Program-made: the position numbers and the translations under genes
Part shown: one piece after another, positions 10,783 to 23,249 of the stretch
Layout: the number at the start of each line of letters is the position of its first letter
Numbering within the stretch: position 1 is the first letter of the stretch
From: Paramecium tetraurelia
Taxonomy: Eukaryota; Ciliophora; Oligohymenophorea; Peniculida; Parameciidae
Assembly: GCF_000165425.1 (NCBI RefSeq)
Contig: NW_001799300.1
Span: forward strand, 186,001 to 250,000
Reading direction: 5' to 3'
Length of the DNA: 64,000 nucleotides
Notes under the pieces: model-generated
Told to the model about the DNA's origin: nothing
Seen by the model: the letters and a program-made list of their open reading frames with translations, nothing else
Databases searched by the model: none

Positions 10783-12262
10783 TCAATCTTGTTACTCATA
10801 ATGTTCTTCATCTGAAACTTCTGATATTCTTGGTGGTTGATTGGTTTATTTCTTATAACTGTTAAATTCCAAGATTTCCTAATCCTCATCTAAAAATGGA
10901 TCCAACGTATCAGACACTTTGATATTTTGTAAGTCCTCATTTGATTTTTCAAATAGCTAAGTATGTAATTATTGCTTACATTCAAATTATAATAGAGTAA
11001 ACTAGAATTGTTGAATGATAGCCCTACAGACAAGACCATCTTCTATACATCATGGTAGTCAACCACTTGTTTCTAATTCCAATATTCTTTTATTTTTTGT
11101 TTGTTTTGATTTAATTATTCTTACATAGTTTGTTATTCCTATTCAAAATCGAAATTATTAAATGTTTCATAGATACCAATCAAATTTAAGAATTACTCGA
11201 TCAGTACATCCCCATTTCCTGTGAGACAATTGAGAATTTAGAGAATCTTTTTATTATCAGTGAATGAGAATGGCTCTCTAATTTAATAATCATATTATTA
11301 CTGACTCAAAATATGATGAAAATCATCTAATCTGATTTAGACGTTCTATTCTTTGGCTTATTGTTTCAATCCATCAAACATTTCATTTAATTATTTCACT
11401 GTAATACCCCTGAGGATTAATTTAAACTTTAATTCGGTTAAAATTAGTTAATGAAGTGCACTTAATTTTAAGTGAGACGAAGGTTTCTTTAAAATGACAA
11501 AAGCTTTTTCTCTATCTTAGAGCATTTTTATAGTGACTTTTAGATTTGTTTTTTCTGAAATTAATTTCTTGTTTTGTGCTTACAACGTGTTAATCTTCTT
11601 TTCATGTTACTAGATACTTGTCTTATTCAGAATCTATAAATATATAACTAAGTTAAAATTACTTGCTATTGTTTTAACATTTCTTCAAGTTAAGTGATTT
11701 TTGTATTCAAATTCTTGTTCTCATTAACATTATTTTCATTAAGCCTTTATAATTTTTAAATGTCCACTTAAAGGTTTTGGAACCATTACAATTTTTGATT
11801 CAAATCGTTTATTTATTTAATAGCATTTTCATAACAAGATTTCAACTTTGCATATTCTTCAATTTAGACTTTGTTTTCGCATTCTAATTCAGCTATTCTA
11901 GTTATCTTAGCACTTCTTTTTAAGTGTTCAATCTAATCAATTTTTTCCTTTAATTATTATGACAATTCTTTATTGTGTTTCCGCAATTGAATTAGTAGTA
12001 AATCAGAGGATTTGTTAAGTGATCCAACACACAATTTTTCATACCTAACTAGATCTTTATCAAATAATATAATTTAAGTCTTCAATTTAGTGTTCTCATT
12101 GATTAGCTTATTGTTTTCAACTTTGATTTGTTACAATTCCTATTACATGCGTTCTCGATCATCATGGAAGAAAATTTTGTCATAAGTTTGATCGACTAGA
12201 TCTTTGCGTCGAATATTTGTCTCTGCAGTGGAACTTGATCTATCATTAAGCTTTCGTTACAT
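10783..12262 (-). CDS. Long coiled-coil protein
   Basis: About 470 residues from MQRKLNDRSSSTAETNIRRK. Roughly residues 30-250 form continuous coiled coil (MQQELQQIKVENNKLINENT, HLKRSAKITRIAELECENK, ending EEMLKQQQ at an intron). A more globular region follows (REPFSFTDNKKILQILNC.. NGDVLIEQFLNLIGIYETF) that faintly resembles an EF-hand pair without good calcium ligands, then more coiled coil and an acidic tail. Two introns end TAG (29 and 23 nt); skipping the last misses the real C terminus. The 22-bp gap to the next gene shows how tightly packed the strand is. A ciliary or cytoskeletal role is a guess. Confidence 0.75.
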
Positions 12263-12284
12263 AATTAATTATTATAAATGCATA

Positions 12285-13048
12285 TCAGAGATCATCATAT
12301 CTACGAATAACTTCGTATCCTTCCATAACAGCATTAATGTATCGTTCATATTTCTATAACATATCCCCATATAATTTCATATTTTCCAATCTTTATTCCT
12401 TAGATTGCAATTTTTATTGTATGTAGTTAGTATCATCATCAAGTAAGGCTGTTCTCATTTACAAATCTTTAACTTCAAGTATGATATCCATAGACTTCTC
12501 CATGCAATCACTCAGGCGTTTCTTACAATTTCTGATTTCTTCATACTCTTCAAAAGACACTGGAGGTTCATCTTTGATTTGCTGGATTGGAGAAAGTCTA
12601 TTGCAAATCTGTAGCACATGGCATAGGAGAACACCTTCTTCATCGCGTTAGTTAAAAAGTTAAACAATATGCATGCGATAATGAGGAACATCAAGACATG
12701 TAGTAGTACTGCATACGATGTAGGATACTTTAGGACAATGTTTTGGAAGTGGTGTTTAAAAGTTCATTTTTTTCCATTTGAACACTTTTTTTGAATTATC
12801 TTTTAGTCTTGGAAATCCTAAATTTCGTAGAGAGGCTTTTCTTAAGAAGTATAAATAACCATCTATAATAATGAATTGAAATAAGATATACTTTTGGGTT
12901 CATAATAAATATCTTCGGGATGTTCATCAAACATAGGTATTTAGTGATCTCTACCATTCATCAATAAATCTTCATACTCGTTGCCTTACAAAGACTTATT
13001 GTATACAAATACCATTTAGCCAACGATAGTGATGAGGTTGTAATGCAT
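12285..13048 (-). CDS. Unrecognised protein with C-terminal coiled coil (~245 aa)
   Basis: From MHYNLITIVGQMVFVYNKSL the frame continues across a 29-nt TAG intron into NGYLYFLRKASLRNLG.., a cysteine-containing middle (KHCPKVSYIVCSTTTCLDV) and a helical end (QQKLQSKEQRLENMKLYGD..VIRRYDDL). The single intron joins two frames perfectly, which supports the model. No catalytic motif or domain is recognised. Confidence 0.65.
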
Positions 13049-13210
13049 ACTAGGTGCTATCCATAATTAATTAAATGATTATAACACAGTATGGTTATCT
13101 TACTTCATCCAATTCTTTACTTCAATTTATTTCGAACAAAATGATTAAATTAATATTGAGGAGTAATTTATATTTTGTAATATAATTTTGATCCAAATAA
13201 TATAGATTTA

Positions 13211-14882
13211 TCAATGATTCACTTATGTGGTATAGATGCGATAGACATCATCAAAGGTATTGACTTCTTCTTGCTTCAACTTTCTTTGTTCTTCATAGAA
13301 TTATTTAGCAGCATCGATATCCTTTAATTAATGCATACACATACTTTCAAAGCAACCTAATGAGCCACTGTAATCTACTTTAATCTAGCTCCACATAATA
13401 TGGATGCTTGTCTTCTACCAGTTAATTAGTTCACTTATTTAACCTATATTGATAACTAAGTAGAATACCAAATAATCTTTTTCATATTAGATAGTTTTAT
13501 CAAAGAATTGATTTTCCAATTCGATGTGTAATTTGAAATCAATGAATCCTAAATTGGATCTCACTTCATCATTGGCTCCAGTCTCTAAAGATTTTTTGGT
13601 GTGATTTTCAATAGCATCTAACAATTTTCTGAATCCCTATTATATTTAGCAATAATAAATACTTCCCAATTGTCTGCAAATTCTTCTTCTCCAGGTGGAA
13701 CAACAGCTCCAGTTCCATGAGGATCCTTGGTAGGAACAGCAATATTGGGTTGTTCATCAACATGATGATCTGGTTATTTATCATCAATAACAATTTGAGG
13801 ATGATCTTCATCACTGGTATTATCACCATCATCTGAGTGAGTAGTATCATCAGAGTGTTTAGTATCATCAGAATTATCAGAATCATTATTATCACCAGCA
13901 TCTTGATTATCTCCAGAATCACCTTAATCATCTGAATCATCTGAATCACCTGAATTGACATGTTCTTCCTAATGATTTGTTTCTTCCTTCTTTGATATTG
14001 GATCCTTGTGAATTTGTGGAGAACCAGAACCAGAACCAGATCCTGATTTACCACCAGTTGGTTTTGTACTTACTCCACCTCCATTTGTGATTTTAACATT
14101 GAGATCTCCAGAATCAGTTGTTCCATCATCATTTTAAACAACAACAACGGTTCCAATTTAATTATCACAACCTGGAATAAGAACAACTGCATTGTTAGCC
14201 TTATCATCATCATCAGCAGCCTAGTCCAATTAGGTCAATGCCTTTGGTCTGATTCTTTGGATAAGTGAAATTTCATCAAAAGTGCCTTATTCAATCTCAG
14301 GAACAATGAGATCTGATTTATCATCGATCTTTTCCATTAAATTGACTAATTGTCCACTACGATATAGCTTAACGAATTTGCTAACTCTATCGTGGAATTA
14401 TGTCACTTAGGCTAAGGATGATGCTCCTGCTTCCAATTATGCCAGTTCTTCTCTCAAAAACTTCACTAAGGCCAAGGCATACCTGAAATTTCTTATGTCA
14501 TTCACATAATTGTTTGTTAATGCACATCTTCATATTTAGAATACTCTTACATGCTTGCTTCCAACACTCCAATTTTCTTTGTATTTGACTTTTATCTTCC
14601 ACTCATCCAATTGATGAAACTCTCACTAGCCAATATATCACTTTGCTTTTAAGCTATGTCATCTTCTTTGTTTTGGCACTCAGCTCTTTAATTGAACACA
14701 GATTGATTAAGAGAATCAGCAACACTCTATTTCTCACCAATTCTTCTTTGCCAAGCTAGCTCTAATCCCTCTAATTCTAATTCGGCGTTGTGCTTTAACT
14801 CAGCCAACAATTGTAATACGTTTTCCTCGCTTGATGTACCTAGTGCCATTACTAGCACCAAAGCCAATAACATATATTTCAT
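13211..14882 (-). CDS. Trichocyst-matrix-type secreted protein with acidic Asp/Ser/His linker
   Basis: A signal peptide (MKYMLLALVLVMALGTSS) is followed by helical, coiled-coil-forming halves: an N-terminal unit (ENVLQLLAELKHNAELELEG..) and a C-terminal unit (EGFRKLLDAIENHTKKS..). This is the layout of Paramecium trichocyst matrix proteins, which are stored in secretory granules and expand on exocytosis with calcium. Between the halves is a low-complexity stretch (codons near 13,690-14,060) rich in D, S, G, N and H with repeats of the DDTKHSDDTTHSDDG kind, ending in a proline-rich piece. A 26-nt TAG intron restores the frame before EGFRKLL. Other introns in the first and last thirds are uncertain. 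The acidic linker suggests calcium binding; that is inference. Confidence 0.75.
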
Positions 14883-15080
14883 TTAATTAATTTATATAAA
14901 AACGGATTAGAACTTCCCTTACTTTTATAGATTTTTTCCTTAACTCACTACTCTGGATTATGTTAGAAATTAATGAACAACCAAATCAATATAAGATAAC
15001 TGCATTACTACAAAAAAATTATTCATAAATAACATCTGTATTTTACATACCCAATTCACCAGATGAATAGAGGTTCTCTA

Positions 15081-15476
15081 TCACCTCCCATTTCTTTATT
15101 CAAAATACACACTCTACCCGCTCACATAAAGATATGATATTGTCTATTTATCAATCAATTTCCTGCATTCTTTCTCTACTCCATCCTCAATAGAATAGTG
15201 ACTATTCTAAAAAGTAAATCAAATCTTATTACTAATTAGTAGACTCCCTTTATTTAATTTCAGTTCTCTTTAGTAATCAAACATTTTATCCTATCAAAAA
15301 GTTGTAAAATCTATTCTGAACTTTTGCATCTAATTAAGCGAAAATTAAATCATTTTGAATACTATAAATTAAGACTTTGTGAACGTTAATCTTATTTAAT
15401 ACAAGGAACCAATTTAGCTTAAATACTCAATAGGATACTATATAAATACAATTATTTAATCCAAAAATAGGGACAT
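15081..15476 (-). CDS. Small unrecognised protein
   Basis: MSLFLDQII, a 32-nt AAG intron, LNWFLVLNKINVHKVLIY.., a 31-nt TAG intron, DKMFDYQRELKLNKGS.., and finally SHYSIEDGVEKECRKLIDKQ ending SGQSVYFEQRNGR before TGA. The final junction does not fit a canonical phase, so the last exon boundary is uncertain or the gene carries a frameshift. Mixed helix/strand composition; no family recognised. Confidence 0.4.
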
Positions 15477-15960
15477 TCACCAATATTAATATCAATAATT
15501 TTATGAATTTGAAAACTGATAGCATTTAAAATGACATTGAAGAATATGCTAGTTGATAAGAAGGATTGCCATAATTTAATGCACTTCATTTAAGGCATAA
15601 TTTAAGTTGGAGGAATTGAAAATGCAGAGAGATAAAAATTAACTTATTGAAGGTATCAGCCTAACAAAACTAATCAAGTCCTTTTTCTTATAAGTTTAGT
15701 GAAATAATGGATAATAAAAATTAAATGATAAGCAAATGCACAAATTATGTTTGGGTAATAAGTCTATTTAAAATTAATTATAAAAAGAAATATGCATAAT
15801 TTTGAACTTTAACAACAAAATAATAAAACAATTAAAAGAAGAATCATGATTCTTCTTTACTAATTCAAAGCTCTCAATTAATCTAAATTTGAAAAATAAC
15901 TCACTTGTCAATCTCTTCTTTACCACTTTGCCATTACTTCCTTTTTTCAAAACAATACAT

Positions 15961-16239
15961 TCATGGACAATTAAAGTTTAATGATATAAAATATAGATAT
16001 ATTTCATAACAAGCTGAATCCATTAATAATGAATAAATATCTCTTGCCTTTAATCTAATTGTAAAGATGTTTCTGGAAAATTGGGTCAATGAAAATATTT
16101 GGTTGCTCATCGATGATAACAAATTATATTCTGAATAACTTATAAATTTGTAAGTTACGATACTCTCTTTGATATCAATATTTTTAGATTCTTCCAATTG
16201 CTTGTAAAATAATGGTTCCATGGGCAATAAGTAATTCAT
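15961..16239 (-). CDS. Small unrecognised protein, possibly with upstream exon
   Basis: ATG at 16237-16239 gives MNYLLPMEPLFYKQLEESKN and a TGA at 15961. The frame stays open upstream for another ~55 codons (through ALRISHPE and DELDEYYDFFQ near 16,370) without a methionine, so the true start may be on an earlier exon. Hydrophobic residues are frequent but no clear membrane segment is seen. Unrecognised. Confidence 0.4.
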   Translation of the reverse strand: MNYLLPMEPLFYKQLEESKNIDIKESIVTYKFISYSEYNLLSSMSNQIFSLTQFSRNIFTIRLKARDIYSLLMDSACYEIYLYFISLNFNCP

Positions 16240-16398
16240 CTCAGGGTGACTAATCCTTAAAGCTAAAATTCTATACTATGAGAATTATAAATAGAATAAA
16301 AAACAGATGTAGAATTAATTTAATTAGGAAATGAATTAAAAAAATTACTGAAAGAAATCATAGTATTCATCTAATTCATCGTAATTGCAATTAGTTAA

Positions 16399-17601
16399 AT
16401 GGATGATTCAATTGATTGCAATAAATATTTCTCTAAATTGGATACTTAGGAATCACAAACTATTTTTAGTGGAGATGTAGATTATTTTTAGGATTCTAAA
16501 GAAGTCTAAATTAATTTGAAATATACCGATGTTCTCTTTGAAGACCAACTTTATTTTGGGTTAGTTTAAGAAGATGGAAGACATCAGAAACAACATGTCT
16601 TAAGCTTCATATATTAATATGCTATATTGACAATAAATGCCATTATCCTGAATTAACATATGATTGAAAAATAATATCATCAAATACTTCCTAATAGAGA
16701 TAATATTCATTCAAAATACCAATTTCATAATTAGATAAGTCTAGCGAGGCTAATAATATTAGTTATTCTCACTTTTTAATAATTTTTGAATCAACTAATT
16801 AAGTATCTTTTAAATATGAATTCATCTTTGATATTTCCATTACTTTAAATAATTATACAGACTACAACTGCAATAACAGCTTAATAAATAGACTAATATT
16901 CCTTAAGATTGTGCTCTGATCTAAAATGTTCGAAATTTTTGAAAGATATTTCAAACTTGGACTCAAACGATTTATTTGTTCTTGAACTAAGTCATTCAAG
17001 TAAATCTACATTTTTTACTAATATTGAAGTCTTTTTTATTGGCAAAGGATTTAATAAAACTGTAACACCAGTTTAAGTCATTAATAGTTTTACAAATTAG
17101 GCTATTATTTAATTAAAAACCGAAATAGTTTGGAAAGGAATGAAAATTTAAGTAGTTTCAATATCAAAATAATAATAAGTTTAAAAATCAACTGATTAAA
17201 TTACACTAAAAACTGATGAAAGATTAATGTGCAACAGGTTAATAAGAATGCTAAATTAATGGAATTGCTCAGGAGGAATGCGGGGTATACGATAGGTAAG
17301 GATTCTTAGCATCTGTACATATGACATCATAGAAATTATAATTTTAATGAATATACATTTAGTTAGCTTTTTGAACACTATTGAAATAATTTTAGGATGC
17401 CAATTATATAAAATATTAGCATTTACTAATATAATAAGATTGTTTCAAATATTTGTTAAATAATTTATAAATCCAGAACTATTTTTACTCTTTCAATAAT
17501 GCTATTGTATATATTAATTATTTGAGTTATAAATATCTATATCATCTTCATTAAATTCTTATTCAAAAAATAATGATTAATATCATTCAACTTTTAAGTG
17601 A
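16399..17601 (+). CDS. Multi-pass membrane protein, unrecognised
   Basis: A single open frame of 400 codons from MDDSIDCNKYFSKLDTQESQ to TGA at 17599-17601, far longer than chance. Hydrophobic segments occur at about residues 125-145 (SLARLIILVILTFQQ), 150-170, 330-350 (YDIIEIIILMNIHLVSF) and 365-385. Between them lies a hydrophilic, N-glycosylatable region around LELSHSSKSTFFTNIEVFF. A 14-base GTAAGG..TTAG near 17,297 could be ignored as too short for an intron. No transporter or channel signature is recognised. Confidence 0.6.
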
Positions 17602-18090
17602 TTTTCAATTCAGATAATGATTATTTTAATTAAACAATAAAATTTACTATAGGTAATATGTAAAACCTGAGCACTTTATTTAGAATTGCACTTTTTAATT
17701 CTTTTTATTGAGGACTTTATATACCTTAATTATGAATCAAAATTGAAATTTATTTATCCTTTTCAAATTTAAATGTTTATTTAAGTCTCCCTATCTTAAA
17801 GGGTCTTAATTGTAATATATAAATCTGAAAATATAATTTATTATAAATTTAACAAAAAGTTTGCTTGCACTATTGATATTGTTTTTAAGATATTAATCTA
17901 TTTAAACTAATAATCTTTAAGGAATATAATCGATCAAGTAGAAATAGAAAATTCTATTTTCAATCAAATTAGTTCTTAAAGTATTTATATAATCCTTCCA
18001 CTTTCCTTTAAATGCTTAAGTACGCTTAAAATCAAAAATTAACTGAAACTCATAAATAAAGTTATTAAAAAATAAATACTTAATAGAATA
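17602..18090. other. A+T-rich stretch without a supportable gene
   Basis: About 490 bp between the membrane protein and the next candidate gene. Short open pieces exist on the plus strand but none starts convincingly or joins through clean introns. It could hold a small gene or the 3' exons of the membrane protein gene. Confidence 0.4.
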
Positions 18091-18426
18091 ATGAGAATTA
18101 ACATTATTAATTATTTATTTATTTTTGTAATATAAAATATTTAAATAATTTTATATTTCTATTAGGAATTCTGCAATATTTTATATTGTTACCCTAGCTT
18201 ATTCTCAACAAATAGTTTACCATTCTTTATATTAACAAGAATAACTAAATTTAGAGAAGCTAAAAAACAACAAGGATTACAAAATGGGATAAATTTAATT
18301 TTTCAGATAAATAATTCTACTAGGCTTATTTAATTAGATGACTTTGCAGCTTGTAAAAAGATGATTGAGGATAAAGTAAATGATGCAAATTACTCTTAAA
18401 TTTTAGAAAAATATCACCATTAATGA
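18091..18426 (+). CDS. Possible small protein, unrecognised
   Basis: MRINIINYLFIF, a 39-nt TAG intron, then EFCNILYCYPSLFSTNSLPF..; the second exon stays open through LQNGINLIFQINNSTRLIQL to TGA at 18424-18426. The first residues could be a weak signal peptide. The intron is at the long end for this genome. The stop is convergent with, and 30 bp from, the zinc-finger gene. No domain seen. Confidence 0.35.
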
Positions 18427-18456
18427 GGTTATATTGATATAAATATATTTTATTAA

Positions 18457-19056
18457 TCAAGAATGATGAGATTCTACATGGCGAATAACTAACATAATGT
18501 TTGGAAATTTCTACTCACAGACAGGGCATGATTAAGTTGAATTTTTTTGTTAATAATGTTGTTAATACTCTAATTTTTCTTTCAATAATTATTAAAATGT
18601 CTTCACATTCTCATTAGAAGTATCTTTGGAATTTGGACTTTGATTTTCCTAGCTTTCAATCTTCTTCAAAGTAGGACATTTATGATCCTCTCTGTATCTA
18701 TGTTTGAGACAGACTTCCATGCCACAATCTTTACATTTGAAGTTTGTCACATCTGTTAATTTATCTTTACAAATAGGACACACCTTTTTCTCTTTTGGTT
18801 GTTAGGGGCAATCCTTTTCAAAATGTTCTTCCCATATCGTATTTTCATTCTGATCTGAAGTGTAACAGAGTCCCTTTTTACAAAGTGGACATAAAATGAC
18901 TGATTTTTTTATTGATAATTTTGGGCATTCATGAGCCTCTTGGGTGCGATGTTCTTAGCAATATACATCTTTACAGAGTGAACACTCATAAGGAAGAAAG
19001 TCCTTTTGTCTGCATATGCTGTATTTACATCTTTATCCAATGTTATGGTCCAACAT
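18457..19056 (-). CDS. AN1-AN1-C2H2 zinc-finger protein (ZFAND2/SAP11-like)
   Basis: An intronless frame of 199 codons. Two AN1 zinc fingers are visible: about residues 10-50 (GQRCKYSICRQKDFLPYECS, then CKDVYCQEHRTQEAHEC) and 95-145 (VCPICKDKLTDVTNFKCKDC, then CLKHRYREDHKC). After a glutamine-rich helix, a C2H2 finger closes the protein (SCPVCEQKFPNIMLVIRHVE..). In animals ZFAND2 has two AN1 fingers plus ubiquitin-interacting motifs and works at the proteasome under stress; in plants SAP11-type proteins combine two AN1 and C2H2 fingers, which this order resembles. A role in ubiquitin-linked protein quality control is inferred from the family. Confidence 0.85.
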
Positions 19057-19103
19057 TTTTAAGATTTATGATTGATTATTAATATTAATTTATTATATAT
19101 TTA

Positions 19104-19878
<775 letters not shown>

Positions 19879-19984
19879 TTAATATCAAGATATCCTTATT
19901 ATCCAATATATTCATTAATAATATCTTCGAGTATTATATACAAATAGTTATAATTTTCTTTATTTTATAAATAATAAAATAATA

Positions 19985-21200
19985 ATGATAGGGTTCAAAT
20001 ACTAAAGTTATTTGACTTACTCTTATACAAAATCATATGATGAAATGTGTTTGATACTTAATGAAGATGGTTTTAAGGATGTCGAAATTATAAAATCAGA
20101 AAATATAATCAAATACACGATTAATAATGAAAGAGTCATTCGATTGGACAATTTACTATACCTTTTTGTAAATTTATTACATTATTAATAAGAAAATTAA
20201 ATATTTAAGACTCACCATTGCATAACTAATTTAACTTTGTTTGGAAATCGTAAAAAAATACTAAAAATTGTAATCAAATTCAATAGAACATAATTATTTG
20301 GATTTGAACAGAGTTTTATTATCGTTGCATACAAAAAGTGAAGGACTCTTTATAATACCATCTACCTTTACTTATGATATTCATTTTACAGGATATGATT
20401 GTCCATTCTATGAAAGAGAGAACTATGAGGATTATACAATTTAAGACTCAGAAGCAATTAAATCTATAGTCAATAAAATAATAGATTACACAGAGAGTTA
20501 TTCAATGAAATAAGCCAGAAATGATCAAACATTTCCTAGTATTACCGAGTTATTAAGGATGACACTCAATAGTTCATTCAATAGTTTCATTCATATAATT
20601 GAAGAACATTTTATTTCATCTGCTTATATCAATAATTAATAATAGGCCTTAACTAACTTAGATAAATAATTTATGCATTTGAATTATAAACGAAACATGT
20701 TCAAAGGTTTTGTTTAATCAAATCTTGAAATTCTGATAAAAAGGTATTATTCTATTAATAATTGGTATATATATGAATATTATTTATACCAAACTCTGCC
20801 AAAAATTACAAAGGAATTTAGAAAATCCACCTTGTTATTTATATCTTAAAGCCCAGAAAAAGAGATTTAATATACGCCATATGAAAATGAATTCGACAAT
20901 TTGGATAACGACTTTATTGATTAGATAATTACACAATAGATTGAAAGTTTCAATCAATTTAAGCTTGATCTCAATAAGAGTGATATTAGACAAACTGCCA
21001 TAGTGGCATTATAATAACAAATGAAGTTTTTATAATAATATTTTCGAAATGATGCCAACTTTATGAATGCTAACAATATTAATAACAATATTAAACATTT
21101 AACTCTTCTGAAATAACGTTTAACTGAAAGAGTAGTCTAAGAAGTCTTTAGCAATTAATTTCAATTACAGAATTTGCAATGGATTAATGAGATTATATGA
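19985..21200 (+). CDS. Unrecognised helical protein (~390 aa)
   Basis: MIGFKYQSYLTYSYTKSYDE starts a frame interrupted by one ~37-nt TAG intron after LTLFGN, then HNYLDLNRVLLSLHTKSEG.. runs about 300 codons to TGA at 21198-21200. The N-terminal ~110 residues look alpha/beta; the rest is mainly helical with many glutamines and asparagines (NANNINNNIKHLTLLKQRL). No signal peptide, membrane segment or catalytic motif is seen. The length of the open frame makes the gene certain, the function unknown. Confidence 0.7.
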
Positions 21201-21282
21201 TTAAAATTGAATTAAGATAGAAATCTTTATTAATTTTAATTAATTAAGTAGTGACTAAAATTATAATAATATTAATAATCTT

Positions 21283-23205
21283 ATGAGCAATAATGCACAA
21301 TTGTTACCATCTGAATGGGAATACCCAGAGTAGAATCCAGATTATAAAGGAAATGATTTAGATAAGAGATTGGAATAGGGTCCGATTGAAGATAGAGGAT
21401 GTACAGACTGTATATGGTGCTTTCTATATTTAATAATGTGGGGAGGATTGATCACAATAGGTATAATTGCATTGTCGAATGGATCCCCTGACAGTTTATT
21501 TTTACCTTACAATAGTGTATTAATACATTAAATATGAAAGGATGGTCAACAATGTGGGGTGAGTAAAAATTTCGAAGATTGTCCATATTCATATTTAATG
21601 AATACAACTTCGATTGAGGAAAATTAGGATGGAAATTTTTAGTTTATTTGTGTACAAAGTTGTCCATCAAAGGCGAATACAGAAATATCTTATTGCACAG
21701 TATCTGGAGATGAAACATAATTATCATCATATGGAACATACGATTGTAAAAATAAATATAGAACACTAAAATTAGATATGTCAATTTGTTCTCCATACAA
21801 AAGTGACCCTTTTTGGAATGTAACAAAGGATTTCTTTAGTTATTCTGCAAGTGAAGCTGATTTCTAAGATATTGGTAAGACATGGTCAATATCCTTATTT
21901 GTTTGCATTATAACATTGATCTTGGCGTAAATATAAAATAAATGTTAATAGTAATTTCATAATGTTTTTGGTTAAGAAGTGTGCATCATGCTTAGTTTGG
22001 GGAGTGCTCATCTTGTATTTTACATTGTTAATTTTATTTGGTTTTTTGTTTTATTATAGCGGTAAAGGAGACTTTTCAAATGCACATTTTGGTAATAGTT
22101 ATGGATGGTGTTTGACAATAGCAATAATATTTTGGAGTATTGCAGGGTAGAATAATTGAATAATTTAGAATGTCCTTGTTGATGTTGGGATGCTATTATA
22201 AAAGGATCTACTTGGCTATAGCTGTAATAAAGGCTGCAGCAGATTTTACTCGAGATGTTTGGTAGGTTGTAATGGTACCATTAAGCATATTTGGAGTAAT
22301 GATAGGGTTTCTACTGTTTTGGATATACAGTACTACTTACTTAATGTCATATGGGACTTCAGATTATTTGGATAACACTCCATTTCCTGAAGTTGATCTT
22401 CATTCTGGAGTAATAGGGATGATTATTGGTAATTCAATAGCATTTTATTGGAATTGTTAATTCGCAATGGCTTTCAGTTAATACGTGGTAGCTAGTTGTT
22501 GTTGCATGTGGTATTTCCATCATATGGGAGTGAATTTACATCGTCCAGTATTCAAGAGTATAAAACGAGGGTTGATGCATCACAGTGGGTCTTTGGCTCT
22601 GGGATCTTTGATTTTAACATTTGTGGCAGTGTTAAGATTTACATTTGATTTGTTACATGTATTAAATTGATGGTATGGGTTAGAAAATGTTTAAACAAGG
22701 AGTTCAATAGAATAAGGCTGCTACTGGTTGTCTGAAATGTTGGTTTGGTTATTATGGATGTATAATACATTGTTTTGAGAGATTTATTAGATTTATAACT
22801 TAGAATGCCTACATAATGGTTGCAATTACAGGGAAATCATTTTGTAAATCAGCTCATGATGCTTATTATCTAATATTTCGTCATAAGACAGCAGTAGCAA
22901 TTACTGATGGCATAGGTGAGATATTTAGCACAGTGGCTAATTTATCAATAGGGATCACAGCAACATTCATTGGATTTATAATGATCACTTAGATTGATCA
23001 TTATTCAAACCAGATTTCATCTCCTGTGTTACCAACTGTTTTCTTTGCCTTTATCTCATTAACATTATCCAGCATATTTATGAATGTTTATGGAATGGGA
23101 ATCGATACTATATTGTTATGTTATATGGCAGATAGAGAATTGTTTTCAACAGCAAAATCAGTTCCTTAATCTCTATAAGAGTTTTTAGACAAGTATTAAA
23201 AATGA
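21283..23205 (+). CDS. Choline-transporter-like protein (SLC44/CTL family)
   Basis: About 600 residues. An N-terminal cytoplasmic tail ends in DRGCTDCIWCFLYLIMWGG, the characteristic start of CTL proteins. It is followed by a large cysteine-rich loop, then about ten membrane segments, with the conserved late block CFERFIRFITQNAYIMVAIT and GKSFCKSAHDAYYLIFRH. CTL proteins carry choline and related amines across plasma or mitochondrial membranes. Four introns are supported: 21517-21540 (24 nt, ends AAG and carries an in-frame TGA), and others of 25, 22 and 25 nt ending TAG. Removing them is required to keep the family blocks in frame. Confidence 0.9.
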
Positions 23206-23249
23206 ATTATAATAAATAATATGATATTTGGGTAATAATATTTATGCCT

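Noticed and set aside
15540-15740. Small plus-strand gene (MLVDKKDCHNLMHF..)
   Set aside because: The frame is short, broken by TGA, and no intron pattern rescues it; chance frames of this size are common in a one-stop code.
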